Shown: positions 18,652-27,471, counted from the first letter of the stretch. The stretch: DNA of 64,000 bases from Sphingomonas sp. KR3-1 (GCF_040049295.1 NZ_JBDZDQ010000003.1:310001-374000); one strand, 5' to 3'. Numbers and translations are program-made. The notes: generated by a model not told the origin, from the letters alone.

Positions 18652-19095
18652 ATGGACGACTCACCCTCCCCCGATACGCCCGAAGACGACGGCCCCAGCG
18701 CCCTCGCCTTCACTCCCGTTCCCCTCGAACGCATCCACCACAATGGCTGGAGCGAGCGCCGGCAGCGGGACTTCATCACTGCGCTCGCCGCGATGGGCTC
18801 GGTCCTCCACGCCGCCCGCGCGGTGGGGATGAGCAAGCAGTCCGCCTACAAGCTGCGCGAGCGGCCCGGGGCGGAGAGTTTTGCGGCGGCATGGGATTTC
18901 GCATTGGCTATCGGCTATGCCGATGCCTTCGATCGGGCGGTGGAGCGCGCTACTGTCGGGATCACCACGCCGCGCTTCTACAAGGGCAAGCAGGTCGGTA
19001 CGCGCCACCGGATCGACTGGCGCCTGGCGATGACCGCGCTCAACGGCACGCCCACGCCGCTCACGCCGCCGCCACGCAAGAAAGTTGCGAGATGA
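18652..19095 (+). CDS. Helix-turn-helix-like protein, unknown
   Basis: A 147-residue protein. Its centre, WSERRQRDFITALAAMGSV then HAARAVGMSKQSAYKLRER, reads as a helix-turn-helix of the kind seen in small terminases and transposase-like regulators. The rest (AAWDFALAIGYADAFDRAVERA) is helical, and the tail is Pro/Lys/Arg-rich. I recall similar stand-alone proteins in sphingomonads, so it may be native rather than phage-derived. No terminase, portal or integrase gene is nearby. It is not tightly linked to the PIN gene (42-base gap). Confidence 0.6.
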   Translation: MDDSPSPDTPEDDGPSALAFTPVPLERIHHNGWSERRQRDFITALAAMGSVLHAARAVGMSKQSAYKLRERPGAESFAAAWDFALAIGYADAFDRAVERATVGITTPRFYKGKQVGTRHRIDWRLAMTALNGTPTPLTPPPRKKVAR

Positions 19096-19138
19096 GGCGC
19101 ATTTCCCCGAACCGAGTCAACCTAGGCGGGCAAGCCCC

Positions 19139-19486
19139 TCAGGCCGCCGCCTCGATCTGGATCAGCGTCACGCCCTGGTATTTCTCCAGGCTCGGATCGA
19201 ACAGCGCGCTCGGCGCGAAGTCGCGCTCGAGCAGGGTCAGCTCCTTGAGCCCGTCGAGCTTGAAGGTGCCCACCTTCTCCTCGCGCGGCAGGAAGCCCTC
19301 CTTGGAGACGACCACCGCGTCGAGGAACACTGCGTCGTGGCGGGTGTAGAGGATGTGCGGCGCCAGGATCATCCGCGTGCGGTTATAGGTCATCGACACG
19401 CATTTGTGGCGGACGATCGCTTCGAACAGCAGCGGCAGCATCGCCGCGGGCGTGGCGGACGGATCGGCTTCGAGACTCAACTTCAT
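19139..19486 (-). CDS. Short WYL-like domain protein
   Basis: A 115-residue protein. The core AIVRHKCVSMTYNRTRM, APHILYTRHDAVFLDAVVV and FKLDGLKELTLLERDF follows the order of a WYL domain (a ligand-binding Sm-like fold found in bacterial regulators). The usual N-terminal helix-turn-helix is missing, so it cannot be a classical WYL transcription factor; it may sense a ligand or bind a partner. The resemblance is by eye. It lies alone between the helix-turn-helix gene and the GGDEF-EAL gene. Confidence 0.6.
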   Translation of the reverse strand: MKLSLEADPSATPAAMLPLLFEAIVRHKCVSMTYNRTRMILAPHILYTRHDAVFLDAVVVSKEGFLPREEKVGTFKLDGLKELTLLERDFAPSALFDPSLEKYQGVTLIQIEAAA

Positions 19487-19607
19487 CCTCTCCCTATGCC
19501 GCTCATGTTGCGGTGCAGCAAGCGTCTGTGTCTAGAGCATAGCATGTGGCGGCGAGGAAAACGCGGAGTCCGGTTGCCGGTTGCGCGGTGGCGGGCGCCG
19601 GCACGGG

Positions 19608-21788
19608 CTAGACTTCGATCCCGTTCCACTCGGTGATCGTGTGGAAGGCCGGCAGGGTCAGCGATCCCTCGGCGGTCTTGGCGACAAAGTTGTTGCCTTG
19701 CTGCTGCAGCCCGGCCTCGCCCAGCACCCGCGGCGAGACCCGGTGCCGGGTGGTGAGCACGCCATTATGGTCCTCGACCAGCGGCTGCTCGAACTCGATG
19801 CCCTGCTGCTGGCGCATCGCCCGGCGGACGATGGCGACGGCCATCTGCCCCTCGCCGAGGTCGACGACGAATTGCGTGCCCTCCGGCACGTCGACGATCC
19901 CGTCGATCAGCGCCCCGGATGCCGAGACGTTCTTGAGCACGGCGGAGTAATAATGGTTCTCGTGGATCACTCCCACCTTGCGGAAGGTGGTGTGGCGGAT
20001 GTGGCGCTGGCGGGCCGGCCCCTGCGGCTTGATCACCCATTTGCCGTCCTGGAAGCGCGTGACGAGCTCGTCATTGGGCACGGCGCGGCTGTAGAGGAAG
20101 CCCTGGATATGGCTGACGTTGAGCCGGCGCATCGTCTCGAGCTGGTCGAAGCTCTCGATGCCCTCGGCGGTGGTCTCCATGCCGAGCGCATTGGCGAGCG
20201 CGACGATCGCGGCGATGATCGCCTGGTTGCGGGCGCCCTCCTCGGTGGTGCCGCGGACGAAGCTCTGGTCGATCTTGATCTTGTCGAACGGCGCGGTGCG
20301 CAGATAGCCGAGCGAGGAATAGCCGGTGCCGAAATCGTCGAGCGCCAGCCGCACGCCGAGCCGCTTCAGCGCGGCGAAGCGCCCGTCGGTCTCGGCGGTG
20401 TCGCCCAGGAACACGCTCTCGGTGATCTCGAGCTCGAGCCGCTCGGGCTTCAGTCCGGAGCCGGCAAGCGCGCTCATCACGATGGCGGGCAGCGCATCGC
20501 TGGCGAACTGGATCGGCGAGACGTTGACTGCGATCCGCAGCTCGCCCGGCCAGCGCGCGGCGTCCATGCAGGCCTGGCGCAGCGTCCATTCGCCGAGCTG
20601 CGGGATCAGGTTGGCATCCTCGGCGATCGGGATGAAGATCGCCGGCGAGATCCGGCCGCGCTTGGGGTGATTCCAGCGCAGCAGCGCTTCGAAGCCGGTG
20701 ACTTCCTCGCTCTTCGCCCCGACGATCGGCTGGTAGTGCACCGCCATCTCGCCCTTGGCGAGCGCGTCGAGCAGGTCGTGCTCGAGCTGGCGGCGGTCCT
20801 CGGCGACCTGGAGCAGGTCGGAGGAGAAGAAGCGCGCCCGGCCCCTGCCCGCGCCCTTGGCGGCGTAGAGCGCGAGGTCGGCATTGCGCACCAGCTCGTC
20901 GCTGGTGACCGCGTCAAAGGGGCTGACGGCGATACCGATCGAGGCGCCGATCAGGCAGCGGCTGCCATTGATGGTGTAGGGGTGCGAGAGCGATTCGATG
21001 ATCCGGTTGGCGAGGTCGGAAATGCCCACCCGGTTGTGCGCATCGGGCAGGATCACCTGGAACTCGTCGCCGCCCATCCGGGCAATCTGCTCGACATTGC
21101 CGACGATCGTGGTCAGCCGCTCGGCGACCTGCTTGAGCAGCGCGTCGCCCACCGGATGGCCCAGGCTGTCGTTGATCGCCTTGAAGCGGTCGAGGTCGAT
21201 CAGCATCAGCGCGCAGGCACGCTGCTGGCTGCGAAAGGCGGCGATGGTGCTGTCGAGCAGATTGCTCATCCGGCGCCGGTTGGGCAGCCCGGTGAGCGGA
21301 TCGTACATGGCGAGCCGGTTGCTCTCATGCGCGGCGCGCTGTTCCTTGGTCACGTCGACGCTGTGGCCGAGATAGCCGGTGAACGTGCCGCGCGCATCGC
21401 GGGCCGGCTGGCCCGAAAGCGCCCACCAGCGCTCCTCGCCGAGCATGTCGACCATCAGCGGGATCGCGTCGAACCGCGCCTGGCGCGCCATCTGGAACGG
21501 CATGGTCCGCCGCCGCTCGGCATCGGCCTCGTCATTGGCGTTGCGGAACAGCGACAGGATGTCGCGGCCGAGCATCCCCTCGACGGTCTCGCCGAGCGAG
21601 CGCGCCGCGCCGTCGCTGATATAGGTGATGCAGCCCTCGGGGTCGGTCGCCCAGAACCAGCCCAGGTCCATCGCTTCGTAGTTGCGGAAGAGGCGCAGAT
21701 GCTCGGTGGCGGACGGATCGGTGCCGCTCCTGCGCACGAACGGCACGCTCGCGCCCGTCTTGGCTGCCGCCCCGCTCCTGCCACCCAT
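19608..21788 (-). CDS. PAS-GGDEF-EAL-PilZ cyclic-di-GMP protein
   Basis: A 726-residue cytosolic protein. Residues 30-150 form a PAS sensor; the GGDEF motif is intact at 239-243; the EAL motif is intact at 367-369 with later DFGTGYSSLGYL and KIDQSFV signatures. The C-terminal part (about 610-700) is a PilZ-like domain with NVSASGALIDG. No RxxD inhibitory site is seen ahead of GGDEF. One protein could make, degrade and bind cyclic-di-GMP; which activity dominates cannot be told. There is no membrane helix, so the PAS domain must sense a cytosolic signal. Confidence 0.9.
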   Translation of the reverse strand: MGGRSGAAAKTGASVPFVRRSGTDPSATEHLRLFRNYEAMDLGWFWATDPEGCITYISDGAARSLGETVEGMLGRDILSLFRNANDEADAERRRTMPFQMARQARFDAIPLMVDMLGEERWWALSGQPARDARGTFTGYLGHSVDVTKEQRAAHESNRLAMYDPLTGLPNRRRMSNLLDSTIAAFRSQQRACALMLIDLDRFKAINDSLGHPVGDALLKQVAERLTTIVGNVEQIARMGGDEFQVILPDAHNRVGISDLANRIIESLSHPYTINGSRCLIGASIGIAVSPFDAVTSDELVRNADLALYAAKGAGRGRARFFSSDLLQVAEDRRQLEHDLLDALAKGEMAVHYQPIVGAKSEEVTGFEALLRWNHPKRGRISPAIFIPIAEDANLIPQLGEWTLRQACMDAARWPGELRIAVNVSPIQFASDALPAIVMSALAGSGLKPERLELEITESVFLGDTAETDGRFAALKRLGVRLALDDFGTGYSSLGYLRTAPFDKIKIDQSFVRGTTEEGARNQAIIAAIVALANALGMETTAEGIESFDQLETMRRLNVSHIQGFLYSRAVPNDELVTRFQDGKWVIKPQGPARQRHIRHTTFRKVGVIHENHYYSAVLKNVSASGALIDGIVDVPEGTQFVVDLGEGQMAVAIVRRAMRQQQGIEFEQPLVEDHNGVLTTRHRVSPRVLGEAGLQQQGNNFVAKTAEGSLTLPAFHTITEWNGIEV

Positions 21789-22366
21789 CCCGCTTCGACG
21801 CCCCGTATCAATCCCGCTCCCTTCTACGCGGACGACCCTTTAGGTTTTGTGAAGCGCGTGAACCGAGCCGATCGCCGAGCGTCGGAAACGACTGGATCCA
21901 CCGGCCGCTACGATCCGGGCGATTGGCGCGGCGCCGCCGTTTCAGCGCCGCCGCGCAGGGGCTTCCAATGTTGGAAATCATTTCGCATAGACTCGTCGAT
22001 GGAGACCATCTGCCTTTGCGCGCCCGGTCGCGCCGCGCCGGCGAAGTGCGCCGCCGAGCATGGTGGCCGGCCGCTCGGCCGCCGCGAAATCGTCAAGCAA
22101 CTGCGCATCGACCGCCGGATGACCGGCATGCCGCTCTCCTCGCGGGTTCTTCATCCGGCAATTCCAGGCGGCAGCGGGGCGGGTCCCGCGCGCACGCGCG
22201 TGAATGTCGCGGCCTTTGTGACTTTCCGCGGGTTTCCGGCCCCGATTTGCCCCGTTTCGTTGCGGGTTCGTCGTGCCTGCCCCGTCCGTTCAGCGCGGCT
22301 TCACGCGCATGTCCGGAACGTTTCAGAGTTCCCGGCCGTATGGGCCTTCGGGAAGGAGAGAGCATA
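21789..22366. other. Intergenic region without a recognised gene
   Basis: About 580 bases separate the divergent GGDEF-EAL and glycine-zipper genes. Open frames on both strands give Arg/Ala-rich translations with no family resemblance, and the in-frame extension of the downstream gene lacks a signal peptide. I see promoter space only, with no clear repeat, terminator or RNA gene. Confidence 0.5.
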
Positions 22367-22909
22367 ATGAAGCATCTGGTAACTCTCGCCGCGGCTGCCG
22401 CGGCCACTCTGGCGGTCGCATCGCCCGCGTCCGCGCAGCGCGCGCCGGTCTACAGCAGCGGGCAGGAAGAGGAGGCGCGCTTCGACGTCGCGCAGCAGCG
22501 CTTCGAGCGCGAATATGACGCGTTCCAGCAGGCGCTCGAGCGCTATCGCAGCTACAGGTCGCGCCCGATCGGTCCGCCGCCGCCCCCGCCGCCGCGTGGC
22601 GGCTATTCGAGCTACGACCCCGCCGACGATCAGTTCTACGATCCGGTACGCGACTATCGCGCGCCGCCGCCGAACTATCAGGAGCGCGTGCTGACCCAGG
22701 ACGACCGCGTCTATCGCGGCCAGGACGGCAAATATTATTGCCGCCGCTCGGACGGCACCACCGGCCTGATCGTCGGCGCCGCGGCTGGCGGCCTGTTCGG
22801 CAACATCATCGCCGGCGGCCGTTCGAAGACGGTCGGCACGCTGCTCGGCGCGGTTGCCGGCGGTGCGCTCGGCAGCGCCGCGGACCGCGATTCGGTTCGC
22901 TGCCGCTGA
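22367..22909 (+). CDS. Exported glycine-zipper protein
   Basis: A 180-residue protein from ATG 22367, with GGAAGGAGAG upstream. A signal peptide (residues 1-23, ending ASAQ) precedes a charged helix, a proline run (about 68-74) and a Tyr/Asp-rich linker. The C-terminus is a glycine-zipper hairpin, LIVGAAAGGLFGNIIAGG plus LLGAVAGGALGSA, of the kind that inserts in or spans a membrane. Such proteins are usually envelope stress or structural components. A GC hairpin follows the stop. Confidence 0.75.
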   Translation: MKHLVTLAAAAAATLAVASPASAQRAPVYSSGQEEEARFDVAQQRFEREYDAFQQALERYRSYRSRPIGPPPPPPPRGGYSSYDPADDQFYDPVRDYRAPPPNYQERVLTQDDRVYRGQDGKYYCRRSDGTTGLIVGAAAGGLFGNIIAGGRSKTVGTLLGAVAGGALGSAADRDSVRCR

Positions 22910-22916
22910 TATGGAA

Positions 22917-22943
22917 CGCCCCGCCGCGCATTGCGGCGGGGCG
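22917..22943 (+). terminator. GC-rich hairpin after the glycine-zipper gene
   Basis: CGCCCCGCCGC pairs with GCGGCGGGGCG across a GCATT loop, eight bases past the stop. There is no T-run after it, so it may be a weak terminator or an RNA-end stabiliser. Confidence 0.5.
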
Positions 22944-23039
22944 CCTCCGTAGCATCCCCGATGGGGGTAGCTCCGGAGCCGCGGCTTCACCGCCGCGCAG
23001 GCATAATGGGTCCACAACGGTGCCATGAGGAGTCGCGCA

Positions 23040-23576
23040 ATGCCCGTGGAGCGCGTGCTGAGGCAGCACGGCCACATCCTAGCCAATGCCGATATGCTCG
23101 AGACCCTGGTCTCCGGGCCGCGGCCGGCCAATGACGACGGCCTGCCCTTCCGGCGCTGGCTGTTCACCCGCGACCTGTTACTGCATTTCGCCAAGATGGA
23201 GGGTCAGGTCTATGGCCCGCTGATGGACATGGTGGGTGGCGATGCCGCCACCTCCGCCAGCAAGGCGAGCGCCGAGACCGCCGCGCTCGTCACCGATTTC
23301 CGCGACCATGTCGCGCGCTGGCGCAACCTGCCGAGCGAGGCGCACTGGGAAACCTATGCCCGCGCCTGCCAATGGCTGCTCAACCGCATCCGCGACCGGC
23401 TGGAGGGTGAGGCGACCGAGATCGTGCCGCTGCTATCTTATCTCCCGACCGACGACGAAGGCGCATGCCCCGGCAAGCCTGACCATCGCTACGTCGCCGA
23501 TGCATGGGAAATACGCGAGCTGATCCTCGGCACGGGTGCGCCGGATGCCGCCCGGGACAAGCCCGAGGCGGCCTGA
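23040..23576 (+). CDS. Hemerythrin-like HHE domain protein
   Basis: A 178-residue helical protein. ATG 23040 is chosen because the upstream ATGAGGAG serves as its ribosome site; ATG 23025 is in frame but would consume it. His10 and His12 (RQHGHIL), LLLHFAKMEGQVYGPL, FRDHVARW and GEATEIVPLL follow the helix-spaced His/Glu pattern of hemerythrin-like four-helix bundles that bind a di-iron site. Possible roles are oxygen, NO or peroxide sensing or iron handling. Assignment is by motif spacing only. Confidence 0.65.
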   Translation: MPVERVLRQHGHILANADMLETLVSGPRPANDDGLPFRRWLFTRDLLLHFAKMEGQVYGPLMDMVGGDAATSASKASAETAALVTDFRDHVARWRNLPSEAHWETYARACQWLLNRIRDRLEGEATEIVPLLSYLPTDDEGACPGKPDHRYVADAWEIRELILGTGAPDAARDKPEAA

Positions 23577-23583
23577 CGGCGGA

Positions 23584-23661
23584 TCAGTGCCAGAAAAGCA
23601 GGATCAGCAGGATGATCGGGATCGGAATGCCGATCAGCCACAGTAAAATGCCCTTGCCCAT
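23584..23661 (-). CDS. 25-residue hydrophobic membrane peptide
   Basis: A 25-codon ORF, MGKGILLWLIGIPIPIILL plus ILLFWH, with a GGAGAG ribosome site eight bases upstream. It is a single membrane helix interrupted by an IPIP kink, with Lys3 at one end and a Trp-His end. I recall very similar peptides in other alphaproteobacteria, so it is likely a real small protein. A GGAAC-N16-GGTT element about 40 bases upstream (23698-23722) resembles an EcfG stress promoter. Confidence 0.6.
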   Translation of the reverse strand: MGKGILLWLIGIPIPIILLILLFWH

Positions 23662-23697
23662 CTGGACTCTCCAAGCAGTTGGTTTCGATGGCGAAAG

Positions 23698-23722
23698 AAC
23701 CGTTGGATGCGTTTCGGGTTCC
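23698..23722 (-). promoter_or_regulatory. Near-consensus EcfG-type promoter of the 25-residue peptide
   Basis: On the minus strand GGAAC is followed after 16 bases by GGTT; the alphaproteobacterial general-stress consensus is GGAAC-N16/17-CGTT, so one base differs. The -10 box lies about 37 bases before the ATG at 23661. Confidence 0.4.
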
Positions 23723-23761
23723 CGCTGGAACCGCACGGCTTGTTGATGCACTGAGCGCGGC

Positions 23762-25153
23762 ATGACCGATGGCCTGCCCCAGCCCCGCCGCACCCTCGCC
23801 ATTGCCGCCGTCTCGTTCGGCTCCGCACTGGTGGTCATCGACGGGGCGATCGCCACGGTGGCGCTCCCGACCATTGCCCGGGACCTGCGGGTAGACAGCG
23901 CGGCGGCGGTGTCGATCGTCACGGTCTACCAGCTGACGCTGGTGATGCTGCTCCTGCCCTTTGCCGGGCTCGGCGAGCGGATCGGCCTCAAGCGGATGTA
24001 CCAGGCCGGGCAGCTGGTGTTCACCGTGGCGACGTTGCTGTGCTTCTTCGCCAAGAGCCTGCCCTTCCTGCTCATCGTCCGCGCCGCGCAGGCGGCGGGC
24101 GCGGCGGCGGCGCTCAGCGTCTCCTCGGCGCTGATCCGCCAGGTCTACCCGTCCAAGCATCTCGGCCGCGGGCTGGGGATCAATTCGGTGGTGGTGTCGA
24201 GCTCCGCCGCGCTGGCGCCGACGATCGGCGGGCTCGTGCTGGCGATCGGCCCCTGGCCCTGGGTGTTCGCCTCCGCGGTGCCCTTCGCCGTCGCCAGCCT
24301 GTTGTTCGGCCGCGCCTTGCCCGACAGCGCGTCGCGGGACGAACCGTTCGACGTGCTCGGCGCCTTGCTCTGTGCCGGGATGTTCGGGCTGGTGATCGGC
24401 GGGCTGGAGAGCGGCGTCCATGGCGACAGCCCGGTGGTCTCCGGCGCGGTGGTGCTGGCCGGCGCGGTGATCGGCGTGTTCTTCGTCCGCCGTGAGCGAA
24501 AGGAAGCCAAGCCGATCCTGCCGGTCGACCTGCTGACCCGCCCGGTGCTCGCGCTCTCGGTGGTCGGCGCCTACACCGCCTTCATTGCGACGATGACGCT
24601 GCTGCTGTCGCTGCCCTTCCGCCTCCAGCACGGCTATGGCTTCGCCCCGTCCGAGGTCGGCGCGGTGATCGCGCCCTGGCCGCTCACCACCATGTTCGTC
24701 GCTCCGCTCGCCGGCTCGCTGTCCGACCGCTATCCCGCCGGCGCGCTCGGCGGGATCGGCATGGTGATCGCGGTGATCGGCCTGTTGTTCATGGCCTTCC
24801 TGCCCGCTGACCCGAGCTGGCTCGACATCGCCTGGCGCATGTCGCTCACCGGCGCCGGCTTCGGCATGTTCCTGTCGCCCAATGCGCGGCTGATCATCGG
24901 CTCGGCGCCGATCGACCGCGCTGCCGCCGCGGGCGGGCTCACCTCGACCACGCGGATGGTCGGGCAGACCACCGGCGCCACGCTGGTCGCCGCGCTGCTG
25001 GCGTTCGGCATCGGCCGCGGGATGGTGCCGCCGCTCGTCTCGGCGGGACTGGCGACGATCGCCGGCCTGTGCAGCCTCGCCCGCCTGCGCCCCGCCATCC
25101 GCAACCCGCGGGCTGCCGAGACCGAGGATGTGCAGCCCGCCAAGCTGCGCTGA
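23762..25153 (+). CDS. DHA2-type MFS multidrug exporter
   Basis: A 463-residue transporter with about fourteen helices. SALVVIDGAIATVALPTIARDL is the helix-1 signature (motif D1) of the DHA2 drug:H+ antiporter branch; GERIGLKRMYQ is the A-motif and GLGINSVVVSSSAALAPTIGG the antiporter C-motif region. Expected role is proton-driven export of drugs or other amphiphiles. No membrane-fusion protein or TetR regulator is adjacent, so it seems to work alone. The following hydrolase has its own promoter. Confidence 0.87.
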   Translation: MTDGLPQPRRTLAIAAVSFGSALVVIDGAIATVALPTIARDLRVDSAAAVSIVTVYQLTLVMLLLPFAGLGERIGLKRMYQAGQLVFTVATLLCFFAKSLPFLLIVRAAQAAGAAAALSVSSALIRQVYPSKHLGRGLGINSVVVSSSAALAPTIGGLVLAIGPWPWVFASAVPFAVASLLFGRALPDSASRDEPFDVLGALLCAGMFGLVIGGLESGVHGDSPVVSGAVVLAGAVIGVFFVRRERKEAKPILPVDLLTRPVLALSVVGAYTAFIATMTLLLSLPFRLQHGYGFAPSEVGAVIAPWPLTTMFVAPLAGSLSDRYPAGALGGIGMVIAVIGLLFMAFLPADPSWLDIAWRMSLTGAGFGMFLSPNARLIIGSAPIDRAAAAGGLTSTTRMVGQTTGATLVAALLAFGIGRGMVPPLVSAGLATIAGLCSLARLRPAIRNPRAAETEDVQPAKLR

Positions 25154-25178
25154 GGAACGGGCCTTGGCGCTGCCCGTT
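25154..25178 (+). promoter_or_regulatory. Consensus EcfG (general stress) promoter before the alpha/beta hydrolase
   Basis: GGAAC at 25154-25158 and CGTT at 25175-25178 are separated by exactly 16 bases, an exact match to the EcfG/SigT promoter consensus of alphaproteobacteria. The -10 element is 31 bases before the ATG at 25210 and the -35 begins at the transporter's stop codon, so this would be a stand-alone stress promoter. Confidence 0.65.
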
Positions 25179-25209
25179 CTGGAGGCTCACTCGCCAGCAG
25201 GAGCGCTCC

Positions 25210-26070
25210 ATGCCCACGATCAAGACCCGCGACGGCACCGAACTCTATTTCAAGGACTGGGGCTCCGGTCGTCCCGTCGTGCTGATCCATGGCTGGCCGC
25301 TCTCGGCCGACAGCTGGGATCCCGTGGCGCTGAAGCTCGCCGAGGCCGGCTACCGCGCCATCGCCTATGACCGCCGCGGCTTCGGCCGCTCGGACCAGCC
25401 GTGGAACGGCTATGATTATGACAGCCTGGCGGACGATCTTGCCGATGTGCTGCAGGAAACCGGTGCGACGGCGGACGCGACTTTGGTCGGCTTCTCGATG
25501 GGCGGCGGCGAGGTGGCCCGCTACATGTCGCGCCACGGCGGCAAGGGCGTGCGCTCGGCGGCGCTGGTCAGCTCGGTAGTGCCCTATATGCCCCAGGGCG
25601 ACGACAATCCGGACGGCGTGCCGGTCGAGCAGCTCGATGCCATCGCCAAGTCGATCGGGGAGGACCGGGCGAAGTTCTTCGGCGGCTTCTTCAAGCAGTT
25701 CTACGGCGTCGGCCTGATCGCCAGCCCGGTGAGCGAGGAAGTGCGCAACGCGTCGTGGAACGTCGCGATGACCGCCAGCCTCAAGGCGACGCTCGCCTGC
25801 GCCCAGTCCTTCGGCTTTACCGATTTCCGCCCGGACCTTGCCGCGTTCACCGTGCCGACGCTGGTGATCCACGGCAGCGGCGACACGATCGTTCCCCACC
25901 AGATCGGCAAGCGCGCCGCGGCGGGCATCTCCAATGCGCAATATGTCGAATATGACGGCGAGCCGCACGGCCTGTTCGCCAGCGCGACCGATCGCCTGGT
26001 CAAGGACCTGCTGACCTTCCTCAGCGGCACGCCGGCCCAGGCCGAGCGCGAGACGGAAATTATCGCCTGA
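25210..26070 (+). CDS. Alpha/beta hydrolase, non-haem chloroperoxidase type
   Basis: A 286-residue enzyme of the cofactor-free haloperoxidase/esterase group. The catalytic triad is Ser96 (GFSMGGG), Asp225 (HGSGDTIVP) and His253 (GEPHGLF); an oxyanion HGWPLSADSW motif lies at 27-36. Members act as esterases or perhydrolases. GCAGGAGCG gives a good ribosome site. The consensus EcfG promoter just upstream suggests induction in the general stress response, where such perhydrolases are often found. Confidence 0.88.
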   Translation: MPTIKTRDGTELYFKDWGSGRPVVLIHGWPLSADSWDPVALKLAEAGYRAIAYDRRGFGRSDQPWNGYDYDSLADDLADVLQETGATADATLVGFSMGGGEVARYMSRHGGKGVRSAALVSSVVPYMPQGDDNPDGVPVEQLDAIAKSIGEDRAKFFGGFFKQFYGVGLIASPVSEEVRNASWNVAMTASLKATLACAQSFGFTDFRPDLAAFTVPTLVIHGSGDTIVPHQIGKRAAAGISNAQYVEYDGEPHGLFASATDRLVKDLLTFLSGTPAQAERETEIIA

Positions 26071-26082
26071 TAGCCCTGCTTG

Positions 26083-26128
26083 GCGCTTCCGCACGCAATC
26101 GCTCGTTGCGGTTCCGTCGCGGAAGCGC
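26083..26128. terminator. Hairpin between hydrolase and MFS genes
   Basis: GCGCTTCCGC (26083-26092) pairs with GCGGAAGCGC (26119-26128). The inner sequence can pair further (CGCAA with TTGCG). It starts 12 bases past the hydrolase stop and could end that transcript. There is no T-run. Confidence 0.4.
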
Positions 26129-26142
26129 TTAGAGGCTTCGGC

Positions 26143-27471
26143 ATGGCCGAAGCAAAGCATCCGTTCGCCGTTCCCAATTTCCGCTATTATTTCCTCGCCC
26201 GCCTCTCGACGACGCTCGGGCAGATGGCGATGGTGATCGTCATCGGCTGGCAGGTGTACGACATCGCCCGCCGGACGATGACCGTGAAGGAGGCGGCCTT
26301 CCAGCTCGGCCTGATCGGCGTCGCGCAGTTCCTGCCGCTGCTCTGCCTCTCGCTGTTCGCCGGCTGGGTGGCGGATCGGATCGACCGGCGCTGGATCGCC
26401 CGTGCCGCGGTGGCACTCGAGGCGTTCTGCGCGATCAGCCTGGGCGTACTCACCTATACCCATTCGATCACGCTGCCCTGGCTGTTCGGCATCGCCGCGC
26501 TGCTCGGCGTGGCGCGCGCCTTTGCCAGCCCGGCGCTGAGCGCGCTCTCGCCCAATCTCGTCACCAAGCAGCTGCTGCCGACCGCGATCGCGCTGAGCTC
26601 GCTCTCCTGGCAGATCGGCACGGTGATCGGGCCGGCGATGGGCGGCTATCTCTATGCCGCTGCGGACTGGCTCTCTTATGCGGTGGCCGGCGGGCTGTTC
26701 GTCGTCTCGTTCCTGCTGCTGATGCTGATCGGCGAAGTGCCGCGCAGCGCGCGCAAGTTCAGCGGCAGCCCTTGGGCGCAGATGATCGACGGCCTCCATT
26801 ATGTCCGCCGCAACCGGCTTGTGCTCGGCGCGATCTCGCTCGACTTGTTCGCCGTGCTGCTCGGTGGAGCGACTGCGATGCTGCCGGTCTATGCCCGCGA
26901 CATCCTCCAGGTCGGTTCCTCGGGTCTCGGCCATCTGCGCGCCGCACCCGCAGTCGGTGCGGTGGCGACGGCGATCTTCTTCTCCTGGCGGCCGCTCAAG
27001 AGCGATGTCGGGGTGAAGATGCTGGTCGCGGTCGGCCTGTTCGGCCTGGCGACGATCGTCTTCGGCCTCTCCGCGCCGCTGCTGTTGCCGGTGCTGGGCC
27101 CGGCGGCGGTAGGGCACGACACCGCGCCTGCGGTGCTTATCGCGCTCGCCGCGCTGTTCGTGCTGGGCGCGGCCGACATGGTCTCGGTCTATGTCCGCCA
27201 GTCGCTGATCCAGCTTTACACCCCTGACGACATGCGCGGCCGCGTCGGCGCTGTCTCGACGCTGTTCGTCTCGGGGTCGAACGAGCTGGGCGAGGCCGAG
27301 TCGGGCTTCCTCGCCGCACTGATCGGTCCGGTTGCCGCGGTTGTCGGCGGCGGCATCGGCGCAGTGCTTGTCACGCTGGCATGGGCCAAGCTATTCCCGG
27401 AGCTAAGGCGGGCTCGTACCTTCGATCCTCCGGCCAATCTCGAAATTCCTCCCAAGGAGATGACGACATGA
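26143..27471 (+). CDS. MFS transporter, EntS-like (MFS_3)
   Basis: A 442-residue protein from ATG 26143 (AGAGG upstream); the longer frame from 26080 would include a hairpin. About twelve helices; the [21 protein letters not shown]-terminus and [17 protein letters not shown] loop resemble the enterobactin-exporter-like branch, and [17 protein letters not shown] is the conserved late motif. The substrate is unknown; no siderophore genes are adjacent. Its TGA overlaps the ATG of cysK, so the two are co-translated, which raises the possibility of a cysteine- or sulfur-related substrate. Confidence 0.85.
   Translation: MAEAKHPFAVPNFRYYFLARLSTTLGQMAMVIVIGWQVYDIARRTMTVKEAAFQLGLIGVAQFLPLLCLSLFAGWVADRIDRRWIARAAVALEAFCAISLGVLTYTHSITLPWLFGIAALLGVARAFASPALSALSPNLVTKQLLPTAIALSSLSWQIGTVIGPAMGGYLYAAADWLSYAVAGGLFVVSFLLLMLIGEVPRSARKFSGSPWAQMIDGLHYVRRNRLVLGAISLDLFAVLLGGATAMLPVYARDILQVGSSGLGHLRAAPAVGAVATAIFFSWRPLKSDVGVKMLVAVGLFGLATIVFGLSAPLLLPVLGPAAVGHDTAPAVLIALAALFVLGAADMVSVYVRQSLIQLYTPDDMRGRVGAVSTLFVSGSNELGEAESGFLAALIGPVAAVVGGGIGAVLVTLAWAKLFPELRRARTFDPPANLEIPPKEMTT

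Noticed and set aside
18652..19095. Phage small terminase subunit
   Set aside because: Helix-turn-helix resemblance only; no large terminase, portal, capsid or integrase gene anywhere nearby.
21923..22366. In-frame upstream extension of the glycine-zipper gene
   Set aside because: The ATG at 22367 has an excellent ribosome site and begins a clean signal peptide; the upstream translation is Arg-rich noise.
19581..22367. A 928-codon open frame opposite the GGDEF-EAL gene and through the following gap
   Set aside because: Shadow of the real gene; no ribosome site or recognisable domain.
24730..27117. A 795-codon frame opposite two MFS genes and the hydrolase
   Set aside because: Spans three genuine genes and promoters in antisense, Arg/Asp/Gln/Gly-rich.
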